Source of the DNA: Scolanthus callimorphus
Lineage: Eukaryota > Cnidaria > Anthozoa > Actiniaria > Edwardsiidae
NCBI GenBank assembly: GCA_033964015.1
Contig: CM066914.1
Location: 8,175,831 to 8,239,830 of the forward strand
DNA length: 64,000 nt
Direction: 5' to 3'
The notes beneath the pieces were generated by a model that was given only the letters and a program-made list of their open reading frames with translations, had not been told where the DNA came from and did not search any database. Below are positions 33,238-45,600 of the stretch, one piece after another. The stretch's first letter is position 1. Every line of letters begins with the position of its first letter. The position numbers were made by a program, and so were the translations under genes.

Positions 33238-36200
33238 GGCGAAACTGCAAGATGAATTGAAAGCCTTACATGTAATGCGAGGTAAAACGGGCAACAAAAT
33301 CGCTCAACTTGTCGCGCAGCATTGTTGTAAAACCAGCTGAAGAGCGATGCTGAGCGTTTTACAACCTGGCCAAACAACTTTTCTCGCGCAACGCAGACAT
33401 CCCTCGCGCCGTTTATAAGAACAAGTGTATCTTGCCGAGGAAAACAAACTCTCCCAAAAAGGCCTTGCAGTGATGGGCCTGGCGGACAGTCGCTATGTTC
33501 GAAAGAAGACCCCTTAGGTAAGCGTCAGTTTGACGCTACAAGCATAGAAAATCGTCATTTGGGCCGCGCCAGAACCTCTGGCCGCGCTTCACGCATATGG
33601 ATAATAATAATTTCGTCTTTGCGGCACGCAGCTCATCAATAGGAGCATTCATCTAACCTTGAGTTGAGGTAGAGTATTTCCTGGGCTCCTGACAGGCTTT
33701 TTTTACTATACACAAAAAACGGAATTTTCATCTGCCCTTTCTCTGAGGCTTAATGTAATCGGTTTATCAAAATTTGGGCGCGCTACAAAAAAGAAACCTG
33801 TGACGTTTTATAACACTTTTAGTAGCGTATCAAAACCCTAAGTTGTTCTTTTACAGTATAAATTCAGAGCATAAATCGCCTCAAAAATATGTAAAACAAA
33901 ATCTAATCTTAGGATTTTGTTGAGCTAATGATACTGTAAATTAGAGGAATCAACCATGCATACATATAACTAAAAGTAAAATTCGGTCGTACTGTTCTCG
34001 AATGGGAGGGTTCTGTTCTATTTTGAAACCTCCCGGAAACTGCGTTCAAAATGAAATTGCTGCAACTTTCTTAGCATATATCACAACAAGTATTTTGATC
34101 GAGGAGCCCTCAACAAGCCCATCCGCATAAAAAATATCTGAAATTTGCCAATTGCTAAGCAAGTAATAATGATGAATTTTGATGAATTAGCCATGGGCTT
34201 CCTTACTGGGAATAGTGTACATTAAACATACTGTAAAGGAACACAAAGCCACAACTATATATTAACGTGATAACTCTCGTAGTCTGACAAACCTAAGGTC
34301 CACGGTGCTTTACGACTTTCTCTTTCAGAGCTCCACTGGTAAAAGGGATTTTCAACGCCAGCTACTGAATGTCAACAGAGAAAAGCCGATACGGTTGTCT
34401 AACGCACAGTATGCAGTGTCTGGCACAAACACACTGCGCCACCTAGTCGTACCTGTAGGAAAATTGTCATCCTTTACTGACCATAGACAAATAAATATAC
34501 GTGGCTTTCTGAAGGCGATTGAATTTGTCTTTTACCCATTGCATGGTATTTGTCCTTCTTGTTAACGGTGTATGACATTTTTTTACAATGCAAAAAGCAA
34601 CATAACATACTTTCTTCAACTTCTGAACTAGCGGTCCTACGTTTTCTTGTTATAGTCTAAAGGGCGATACATAAATTATGCAATTGGGGTGTCATTGGGT
34701 CCACAACAGTAGCGATCTCTTAGGTCTGGGTGCGTTATTAAAAGCTTGATAAGCTCAAACTTGTTCTGAAACTTGCTGTACGATAATGGATGCTACATTT
34801 GAGAATTTATATATTTTTCCAAATCCTAAATCAAAAATGAGAAACTTTAACTGCTGACCAAAATGCCGACTTTTTTTGGTCAAAATAAGAAAGTTATTCC
34901 TTATTTACCTTTTGCACCATGGAGCAGAGTATGTGAACGCGAAGATCGGTGTGGTCTTGAAGATTTCGCTCACGTTCTCTTATACTGACGCGCCCTTGTT
35001 AGTAAGAACATGTAAAAATAAAAGTCGGAACGTAAATTTCAAACTTCCCCTTGATTTGGGGATGATGCTAAGGGAAACAAGAAATTTGTATGTGCTAAAC
35101 TTTTGTTCCTGTGATAATTTTATTTGTGGTTTCGTCGAGCAAACTTATACGTGTCGACAGGCAGGTGTAAAAAAAACGAATCTGCCTGAAAATTTGAGTC
35201 GAGGTTCTCCAGCTTAACAGGAATTACTCAGTAACTTTTAAAGAACAGAAACAGCTGCGAACAGCAATGAAATAAGCCGTTCAATCGCGTTTAAAAAGCC
35301 TGTGACAGCGACCATTTTGACAACATAGCAACATACCAAGTCTGAGAGAGCATCGATTTCCATCGGCTGATTTAGATAATCAAATCTGAAACTTCCTTTT
35401 TAGTTGTCGATTTAGAGGTTTTTACACGGTCATTAGGGGGGGGGGGGGGGGGGGGGGGGGGGAGGCAGAGGTTTTTGGGAAGGATCACTTATTTTGGGGC
35501 GAGCGCGGAAAGGGGGGATCTCTCAAAACCTGAAGCCCTGAAAGGGGGGATCACAGGAAATTTTCTAATAGTTATTCCAGCAACTTCTCTATCATTTGCA
35601 TTTTTCTATTTCAATTCACTCAATACATAAAACACTACTACACTACCTTCGCACCGTTCACAAGAACAAGTGTATCTCGGAGAGGAAAAAACAAACTCTA
35701 CCAAAAATGCCCTGCAGTGATAGGCATGGCGGGCAGTCACTATGTTTGAAAGAAGAGAAAGCGTGAGTTCGACGCTTACAGGCATAGGAATTCGTCACTT
35801 GGGGCACGCCTCACGCAAATGAATATCTAGAGGATTTGTTTAGATATATAAAAAAAAACGGAATGTTCATCTACACTATGAAATGTGTTTATCAAAATTC
35901 GTTCAATTATGGAACGACCTCCCGCTCCTGACGAAGTTTGCGGTTTGTTATCACTTCTCATGATGAAAATAATTTTGCCCAGAATATCAGGTATATCTTA
36001 AAAACTTTTTTAGGTATTCGGTACGTATTAGAGAAAAAGTATCGGGTATTCGGGTATCCTAGTGCCCCCACTGGCCAGGTCTGACTGTTTATGGGGGAAA
36101 CAGCCATTCGTCGATCTCGGGACGTCATGTAAACGTTTTTTTGTGTGTGTTTTACAAAGAAATACATGAAAAAAGTGTCTTGCCCCTTAGTATCTCGGGT

Positions 36201-37686
36201 GCTGATGTCATTGCTAATAGCCTAACAATGCTCTCCCGAGGCCTTTCCATTGCTCAAAGCAAAATACAGATTTCCGGCTCATTTAGATCGTCCTTATCAA
36301 TATCAAAAGGGCCGTGGAAGAACAGTAAAGATAGTAAATCTAAGAATAAAAGATCATAATGCTGCGAGGGCCGCGAGAGGAAGTAGATGTGTAAACAAGC
36401 CCAATTAAGATGCTGACAATTTATTTATCATTGAATTAAATACGTTAGATTTGAAATAAAATTAAAACATTTAGAATTAATTTATCTTTATTGACACCTC
36501 TTTGTTGGAGTAGATGTCGCTTCCTTCGTTTAATGGAAACGGTTTTTGGAAACGCTACTAATGCTAATGTTTTAACAATTTCGTATCTTTTGACGGGGAA
36601 ATCACTTGCCCCTCCCACTCAAGTTTGGTCAAGTTTGGCTTCTAATTGATTGAGCCCAGGGTTCCTGTTACAGAGAAAACTACAGGGTAAACTGGATTTA
36701 CCTGTTCAATTGAATTGTTATTAGGACGAAAGCAGCACTTAGCTTGGTTATCAAAGATAATAATCATTATACATTATCTCGATCGATTATTACTAAGATT
36801 GCTCTTTATGGAAGTGACAACAATCTCGCTTCCTTCTTGTTTGTGCGTCCCACTACTGCATTGACATTTTTATAATCAACACTTTTTAGTCTCTATAGAT
36901 TACTCGTTATTTAGGCATGTACTATTTGCCTAACTCAATAGGGATATGATAAACGAATCAAGCAGCGATTGGTTGGTGTGCTAGATATAAAATAGACACA
37001 GCAGATGGGTTGTATTTCATCTATAGACGGTCGATGTGGGTAGGACAAGGATCGCCAGTGGTAGGCTCGCAGCTCCAAGGTGCGCAACGCTTTTCTTATT
37101 AACACAAATGTTCGGTAATATCGGCCGGAAATCAAATGGAAAGCGTCATTCTTGGGAAATATTTCCCGGACATTTGGGACACCCTTTTTAGCTGGCCAAA
37201 AAAACCGGTAATTTCGCACCCCCGTGAATCATCTCGGTGTTGACCGCTCTATTTGACCAAGTTCCCCAGAAAGTCAAACTAGAACTTTTGGCAAATGGAA
37301 AGTACCCCTGGTCTTGATTATGGGGGGATTGGGGGCGAAGGGTCGACCCTATATTTTCACATCCCCCTCCCCCTTTTATGAATCCTGGATCCGCACCTGA
37401 ATTCTATATTACTGATTACTCTCAGAAGAGTCCTTCACTACTTATACCGCTAGAAACAGGGTGGCGCGACCTGTAGTTCGCGAGAACGCAAAAATTAGGC
37501 CCGTAGAAATGGTCTTCTCAAATTTTAACAGCGCTCACAAATTAAATTTGATCGTTGCTCGCTACAAATCTTTGCGGTGCTCGAAGAAACCGCTAGTCAA
37601 AATTCGCTAGAAAAAGCAAGTGCTTTACCACATTTGCGCTCTCTTTTTCTTGTCCTGTTGTATGAAATATTCTGCAAATAGAGTGC
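33238..37686. other. intergenic block, no confident gene
   Basis: It holds the outer part of the apyrase duplication (to about 33345, and 35336-35425). Two copies of a dispersed repeat lie at 33400-33620 and 35645-35830 (AAGAACAAGTGTATCT, GTGATGGGCCTGGCGGACAG). There is a 27-G run at 35436-35462. Open frames of 70-113 codons at 34305-34565, 34876-35217 and 36141-36359 lack splice context or recognisable motifs. Confidence 0.5.
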
Positions 37687-37694
37687 TATATAAA
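37687..37694 (+). promoter_or_regulatory. TATA-box-like motif
   Basis: TATATAAA lies about 150 bases before the peptide gene's ATG. Two pyrimidine-tract/AG sites follow (near 37733 and 37844), so the 5' end may be spliced. Confidence 0.35.
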
Positions 37695-37844
37695 TTTACC
37701 ATCTATCTTTTAAAATTATTTTTTTTTCAGCTCTGTCTGAATCCATAGTAACCAAGCCTTTATACTGACATTCGCTAAACACTTCACACAAAACACTAGT
37801 CTTATACATGCCTCACTAAAAGCGAAAGCCACTTCTTTTTGCAG

Positions 37845-38120
37845 ATGAATATCTACGCGTGTACCTTACTAGCAATACTTGTGTATGGGTTATTTGCAAC
37901 GCAGTCAACCAGAGGAGAAATAATTGAGAGGACAAAACGAAATGACGATAGATGTTATTGGATGTGCAGAAGGAAAAAGGAAGAATGCCTATCAGTCAAC
38001 AATTGCAGGGAGATGGACGAAGAATGCATATTTTCTTGCAAGTTTCAATATAACTGGACACACTGTATGCGACCATGCAAGTTGAATGGAGGCCACATAC
38101 CCATTGAAGAAGAAAAGTAA
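37845..38120 (+). CDS. secreted eight-cysteine peptide precursor
   Basis: A 91-residue precursor. Residues 1-24 are a clear signal peptide (MNIYACTLLAILVYGLFATQ). A short propeptide ends in the dibasic site TKR (residues 30-32). The mature part of 59 residues has eight cysteines at 37, 41, 48, 54, 61, 65, 74 and 78, spaced C-x3-C-x6-C-x5-C-x6-C-x3-C-x8-C-x3-C, with basic RRKK, an NWT glycosylation sequon and an acidic tail. A splice-acceptor-like TTCTTTTTGCAG directly precedes the ATG, so a non-coding first exon is likely. An ATTAAA-like signal lies near 38210. The architecture is that of cnidarian secreted peptides (toxin-like, antimicrobial or developmental), but I recognise no named family; function is unknown. 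Confidence 0.72.
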   Translation: MNIYACTLLAILVYGLFATQSTRGEIIERTKRNDDRCYWMCRRKKEECLSVNNCREMDEECIFSCKFQYNWTHCMRPCKLNGGHIPIEEEK

Positions 38121-38199
38121 AAACACACCGAATTGTTGTGAATTAGTTGTCCAAACAGCACAGGAATTGAATGTTGTGAAATTTTGCCCATAGTTGTGC

Positions 38200-39520
38200 G
38201 ACAGAGGTGTATTAAAACTTTATCTAGAACTAATTTCTATGAAAAACAACTTGAAATGACACTTTTGTTGTGATTTGTATAGTCATTGTGCCGAGTTGGG
38301 GTCTGGTTTGCATAAAACAAATTGCGGACAAAAAAAGCAAATTGCGGACACAGGGCACAGATATCGAGGCCATGCTGTACAAAACTGGCCAGTCAGATTT
38401 GGCGCGAAAACAATCAATCCTGACAGAATTTGTCTTCACAAAGAAATTTGGTTCGAGCAGATTTTGACAAATACGATTGTTTTCACGCTAAATCTGATTG
38501 TTGTTTTGTGTTCAGCATGGCACATACCGAGGGCGTATCCAGGTCTTTTCAGTCTTTTGTTCTCGGAAGTCGTGGTAGCCGCCCCAGGAATGAAATGATA
38601 ATATCGTACTGTAGTTATTCGCTTTTTCTTTTTGGTGAATTTAGCCAAACAAGCTTTTTATTCTTTGAGTTGGTCCAGTCTGGCGCTATCGAATTGGTTG
38701 GGTTACATTGCTACCCAGGCTCGGCCACTCTATTCGGCCTTGCTGCTAAAATGGCTTCCTTTGCAGGTCGGCTTGTGACTCAGCCCGAAAAGTTATTTAG
38801 CGACAATGACTATCGTTAGCTGGATCTACAAAACAGATCAGAATGCCGGTAGATACACGGGTATTTTCAATAAGAAACGTTCGACAAAAAAGCTCCGTGA
38901 GGTTTCGAGGGTGAAACCCGTGAGCTGTGATATTGTAGGTAGGATTTTATGCAAGCTTTAAGCCGCACGCAGAGTATTTTGATGCGGGGGTCAAGCCCAT
39001 CTCTTCGAAACCTTGCAGTGTGGGGTCTTTATAAGTGGAAGTATAGGAGGAGAAGGAAGGTATTGGAGAGTCGGGGCGGGAGCATCAACTTTCAAGGAAG
39101 TTAACAGAAGCACATTAATAATCAAGGCTTTTCCAGTAGCTGTACATGCCCTGTTCCAAGAAAAGAAAAATCAAATGGAAGCCAAGCAATATTTTTTTAT
39201 AATTGTTTTTTTTTAATGGTGCGACTTGGTGGCTGGTAAGAAAACCAAACATGGCCACCGCTCAGGGAAGACATCTCGTGAAGACGACTGACACATTTCT
39301 GAATTCCTACCGTTTTCTTTTGGTCTTGGGCTGAACACTGATAACTGGTTTATGATCGGAGAGATGAAGTTCCCCCTGAGCGTTGTGGCTGTTTTTATTA
39401 ACAGCCTCGTTTGAAACCAAATCGTGCCATTATTGAAAAACGTCTAGACGACTGCTCCCTCCCTGAGAGCACAGCTTGATCTTGACCTCTTACTTCATAC
39501 AGAAAATAACATGCGCATTT
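38200..39520. other. intergenic with hairpin, no gene accepted
   Basis: GCCATGCTGTACAAAACTGG near 38370 and TTTTGTGTTCAGCATGGC near 38505 form an imperfect inverted repeat with complementary AATCTGA and GATTGTTTTC words. The open frames here (up to 129 codons) overlap this repeat and look non-coding. Confidence 0.5.
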
Positions 39521-39581
39521 TAATTGTGCTTAAAGTGGAAAAATACAGTCGGCTGGAGCCCTGAAGCCTTGAAGAGAAAAT

Positions 39582-39647
39582 TTAGACCACTTCGTATTGT
39601 CCCTTGATATGTCGCATCATGCAGCAGGCAAAGACTATTCCAATAAC
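39582..39647 (-). CDS. tetraspanin distal last exon (-YEVV)
   Basis: An acceptor in TCTCTGTTGCAG is followed by 21 codons, VIGIVFACCMMRHIKGQYEVV, reported here only by its motifs: ACCMMR, HIKGQ and terminal YEVV. It is the same length and phase as the proximal exon at 42958-43023 and shares its acceptor sequence. It completes helix 4 and the cytosolic tail. Confidence 0.88.
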   Translation of the reverse strand, partial: VIGIVFACCMMRHIKGQYEVV

Positions 39648-42600
39648 CTGCAACAGAGACAAACCAACAAGAAACATGATAAACCGTGCGCCTTGAAGAG
39701 AGCAACAAGAGACGACTTTGTTCGAGTATGCGACTAGTATAGAGCAGATTTCGTATGACTGTGAAAAGTGCCGCGACAAAGTTGTGCCATACCGCAACCG
39801 TGACCGTACTAGCCTGCTAGCAGGCGTTGGAGGCTGTTTTATCGGCGAAAACCCGGAGTTCGTAGTCGCGAGCGCCATCGTGGAATTTTTGGCCGAGTGA
39901 CAATGGGGCGAGTGACAAAACGAGGGGGTGGGGGCGGGAAAGAGGCGGAAAGAACCGCCTCTTTCCCGGAAGGACCGCGGGGTGAAGAGAAGAGTCAAGG
40001 TGCAGGGGCGTAGCCAGGGGGGGGTTCCAGGGTTCCGGAACCCCCCTCTCCGCAGCGGAACCCCCCTCGCCTCTGTTCTGGACCGACTTACTACTAAAAT
40101 TGTAAATATTTAATAGACAACAAATAAAAGCTCCAATAAAATGTAGCAAATTTCTTCAAACGCTAGTTTTTTCCAGAGATCAATATTTTTGGCTGGGTTT
40201 CCGGTGGCGAGAACGCAAAAAACGTCCGATTATGTGGAGTTTTTTATTTTTTGAATTTTGGAACCCCCCCTCTCATAAGTGCTGGCTACGCCCCTGAGGT
40301 GTAGTATCAATGATTTAGGATTTAGGAACACTTCTCTGGAGTCATTTCTGGGGCCAGTTCCTCAAAAGAGGAACTTAATCCAGGAATAGCGACTAATACA
40401 GATTAGTATAAACCAACTAATGGTCTATTACAAATCCTTCATTCTGATTGGCTGAGCTACTAATGGTCTATTAGTGATAGACCGTGCCTAGCAAAACCAC
40501 CACCTTTTTTTTCAACATAAAATAATGGAATTCATTGCCAAAACCGACCAACTAGTTGGTTTATACTACAACAATTAGACCTCTCGTCCTCATGTGCTAT
40601 GATATCAATAAACCATTCGGCCTCACGGTCTATTCATCATAGCACATTCGGCCTTGAGGCCTAATTGTTAATTCAACCTGCTATAATCCAAATCGGTTCC
40701 TAAAATGACACGTTTTCGAAATTCCAGGAAAGCAGGAAATACGGCATCCTGTGCAACCGTGAGGAGACTGGCCCCGAAAAACAAAATGGCGGAGTGGACA
40801 AAATGGAATTTGTCCCGAATTTTGCTGTAAAAACAGACTAAAAACCATTATCAAATGGTACTTTTTCTTAACAATACAACAGATGTCTAGTTTAATTATC
40901 GTTTTCGACCTTAATGAGGTTTGTTTTTTTCTAAAATGTGAACAACTAGTCTACGAGAAATATTTTTCCCCGAACAAGGTAGAAAAATAAACTCTATCAT
41001 CAATTTTTCTATTTTATGAAGGGAAAGTTAACAAAGGAGCACTTAAAGCACTCAATCGTCTTGTTGAAGCATCATTCTAAAGATATGGAGGAACTGACTG
41101 TACAATTAAGTGAAAATAAGGCAGAAAACGTGAGTAAAACGGTGAATTTAGAGGCCATTATTTTGTTTGTCATGATTTATTCCTGGATTTTATAGCGACT
41201 CGCGATGTGGAATAAATTTAATCCTGGGAATAGCGCTATTCCTGCTTTCAGGAACCCGATTTATTCCCGGGATAAATTTATTCCTAGAATAGAGCAAATT
41301 TATTCCTAGAAAGGCGTTATTCTATATTTCTGGACCTACACCAAGGTGGAGGGAAGAACCAGTTGAAATACAACCATTTCAAGATCTGATAACAAATTAA
41401 TAAAACCAATTGATTTCCTTTAGATTTATTTCACATTGTATGTCTGCTCAATGCAATGTCACAACCTTGATATTTCATTTGATGTAAATCATTCAGATTA
41501 GATACAAGCCCAAAAGCAGATCTAGGGGGGACAGGGGCCCCTTTTAGCTTACATTTACTGTAAGCTTGCTGAAGGAAATGCAAAATTTTTGTCCCATTTT
41601 TTCACTATCGATACCCCCTTTCTGAAATCCCTGGATCCATCCCTGAAGCCAGATCATGTTATTGTTGTACATCATTATTGACATATACATTTTTAAACAT
41701 CATGTAATTCCAGAAATGATCCATATCCCTTATCACAGAGGGAATTTACCTAAAGGCCCCTACACACCCCTGTAATTTCCAGTGAAAATACTGTGATTGC
41801 ATCAGAAATAAAGGGGCCATGACCCCCTAAAATTCCAATCCCCTCTGTGGTAGTATAGGGGTATGGATGTTTTCAGTAAATACACATTTAGACCTATGGC
41901 AGGCTTTTTATGGGTAGTTAGACTGCTGAAGATGCCATTTAGAACTGGCAAACCAGATTTTATTAAGTCTTTAGAGTATTTTACTGACTGAATATGAAGC
42001 TTGTATACAATAAAAACTGTACAAGCCACAACAACAACAAAACTACAAAACTATCCTAAGCTAATAAGTTAAGTCAAGATTATTCTAATTCTTTTTTAGG
42101 ACCAAAACAATCGCAGTTTAGCATTACAATGAGGAGTCAGTTTGAGATGAACTATTTTATGAGTCAAATGAGTCAATGAGTCATGAGTTGTGAGTCATGA
42201 GTCAAGTTATAAGTCAAGTCTAAAATGATTATCTTTTTGTTTTCATACCTTTGTATTAACTTGCGGATATATGAAGCATCGGAACAAGTTATTGGTGTTG
42301 TGCATCGTTGCTGTTACGGTAGCTCAACACGGGCAAAAGGTTAAAGTTTAAAGTTTATTCAATTGATATCTCAGGAAAACATCACCCTTGGACAACCAAT
42401 CTTTGGGGAACGATTGTCTGAAGGTGGCAAGAGTTCAAAGAGTTATTAAAAAGGTACATAAACAACAAATTTAATCATTTAAGACTCGACTCATAGCTTG
42501 ACTCATGACCCACGACTCACGACTCATGACTCATTGACTCATCTCTACCGAAGTCTCAGTCAGTTTACATGTCTCTATGATAACTGCTAATAATTAGTAG

Positions 42601-45600
42601 CTACAAGATTAGTGGGATAAAGTGCTGTGTAAAACAAAGAGTCATAAGGCTACCAAAACTAGACTAGACCAATCTATTATAATAGTCAATGCCTAAGATA
42701 ATCAAATACTGCTCTTGCATATCTCCCACATAATAAAAAGCAATAGCTATATCACAGATAGCAAACAAAAACCAAATATTCAAATGCTAAAAATCAAATT
42801 AAATTATCCCCTTATTACAGTATAAGCGAAAAACTATACCTACACCAAAACAGCATGTACATTATGATTGCAATGACTGTATTTTAAATGCTAACTGATG
42901 GTGGGAAAACACTGCGGTGCTATCCAGCGGGGTTAGTAGACCTAGCGGGGAGAACGTTTACATCACTTCATATTCTTTCTTAATGGATCTCATCATACAA
43001 CAGGCAAATATGATTCCAATCAGCTGCAACAGAGACATAAAAAAACTTCAATCAATGGGCCAAATAAGCAAAGCAAGAAAGCTCTAAATGCAAAGTGGGA
43101 AGCCACTTGTCCTGTGAAGCCATGACCTGAGTAGCAAATTTTATGGGCAAAGAAGCTAAAGAGTTTAAGGTGGCCAGTGCATCTGTTAGTGGGCAGCAAC
43201 AATAACATGCCATGCAATTTCCCAGCATCAATGTACTATTGAATTTCCCCTTTAATGGCATTAGCCAGCAAGCTCTCTACAGCTTTAATTAGGATGAGGT
43301 GCAACATTCCAAATAAATACTGGTTTAGTTTTATTACAGGCAGATCATTAATCTTTTGAAACTTTGTAGTTTTACTAAATTAAATACCAGTTCCATTTCC
43401 TGATAACAACTATTAACATAAATCAATATTGACGTGATAGGCCAATTGCCCTAGAGATCAAACTTAGGTTGCACCTAAAGCAATGATCCACCACTAGGCA
43501 CCGACCCTGAGGGGGATAGTTGTGTTAGTATATACCAAATCAGTAGAATAAAATACAGTAATTAAAAGACTCAAAACGCAGTATCATGCGCAAAACGAGC
43601 TGCCATTTGGAGAGTTTTCTCAAAACAGTAAATAGTGCAGGATATCCACTAGTTCAGGAACCAATCAGAGTGTGCGAAAGTGACTATTCACTGGTATATA
43701 TTAATATGTTTTATTGTATTACAGTTGTTTGCAAACATTATGTAGAATGATATTTTCTTTTTCTTGTACAGGGCCCGACAATAACTTTTTTCGCTAGGTG
43801 ACATTGGCCACAAATTCAAAAAAATTAGTCGCCAAAAAGCAATATTTAGTCGCCGTAAGCGTGGATGTCATCGAAACTTAGTAAGATGGGGTGCCATTTG
43901 GCGAGTAGCTTTAAAATTAATTTGGTCGCCAAACCCCGAATTTAGTCGCCACTGGCGACCATATGGTCGCAATGTCGGGCCCTGTTGTAACACATTTTCA
44001 TTGCTATTTCCATTAGCCATGCCATAGGGTTGCCATTGCCATATTGCCATGATCCATTAGGTGTTGCCATTGTCATTTGTCATTGTCATTACCATTGCTG
44101 GTTGTCATTGCCATAGCCATGGCCAGTCGTAATATCATTATTATCATTACTAGCAGTCAACAGACTAGTAGGAGCTACAGTATAGATGGTTTGCCCCTCA
44201 TCATCAGTACTCCACTAAGCAGCATTATTAATACTTTCATTACAATTATGTATTATCGCGTTGGAAGAACGCAATCTAATCTCGTCAAATCTCGGCAAGC
44301 CAAGAAGATTTGAGCGATTTTCTTGACACAAGGTCTCGACATCAGACCGAGGCCACTAATCAGGTTAGAAACCGGTTTTACAAGACGCATTCGAAATCTA
44401 TCAAGTTCTCAGTCAACTTTATATTCTTAGTTCCTTGGTGGACGACATCAAACTCTGTTCGCTTAGTAATTCACCGCCACATATCGGCCGCATTGAATAA
44501 AATTCTTTCGCACACCGCCAAGAATAAAATACCTAGAGGTATATTTTATCTGAGGGAAAGAGGCTGATCGTACAAAAAGATAACGGACATTCTAAGTCTT
44601 TGCAAGGCGATTCGTCTATGAGCCTACGAAAATCGATTCAGCGAACAATTCAACTGGTAAATCCTTTTGCACGTTTCTTTCCTATGAAAACTTTTATAGA
44701 TACAGTTCGCTTCAATTCCAAGTTTTCATCAGAATGATTTGCAGAACCTCCGACACACTCCTGGATTATTCAGGTCAAAGGCTAGGCTTCTCTAAGAAAA
44801 TTCTCAAGCGTTCACGTGGCGTAAGGGAAGACAAGTTTTCCTTCTGGTGTCTTGTTTGAATGAAAAATGAGTCTTGTAAAAAATAAGCTCCGTAGCAAGC
44901 CTTTCCTGTCGGTTTCAAGGATCAGAGAAACGTAAAGAGCGAAGTCAAATGATTTAGGTCTGGCTTGTTGACAAGATTTGCTTTTAAAAGAATGCAAAGA
45001 AACAGAGTTTGATTGACGTCCACTAAAAACCAGTCACGGCACGTCACGCTCACATCTTGGCATGCAACACAAATAAAAACGGATCAGAAATAACGGAAAA
45101 AGTCCTTCTTCGAACGCGTTTCTAATCTATGATTACTACTAGTTACAATTATTAAAATTATCAAATTATTATCCCTGCCTTGAGATTTGGAATTCTTACC
45201 TGAATGAATGCAATACCAATTCCAACTCCTCCAACAATCATGAGATGATCCTTCAAGAACTTCTCAAGGCCTTTTACACAACCCTATACCCAAATACATA
45301 TGGTTCGGTTAAAAGACACTTAGTAGTCTACTGTCATGGACGGTCCAGAACAACCTCTGGTGAAGGACTGTCCAGGCCAGAAAGAACTGACCTTGGACAA
45401 GACACAGAAGCTACTAGCTAAGGACTGCCAAAAATGGAAAGCGCAAATGAGTTGAAGCAGGCATGTTTTTTTTAACAATATGTGATTCCAATCACACTAG
45501 ATGGATAGATTAAAAGTAATAGATTACCAATGATTTGATCCACAGAAAAGAGAAGAGGCACACAACTCATTGAGAATTATTAGCCTGAACCAAAGAGAAT

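Noticed and set aside
38270..38819. Overlapping ORFs up to 129 codons downstream of the peptide gene
   Set aside because: They cross an inverted repeat and have no recognisable domain, signal or splice pattern.
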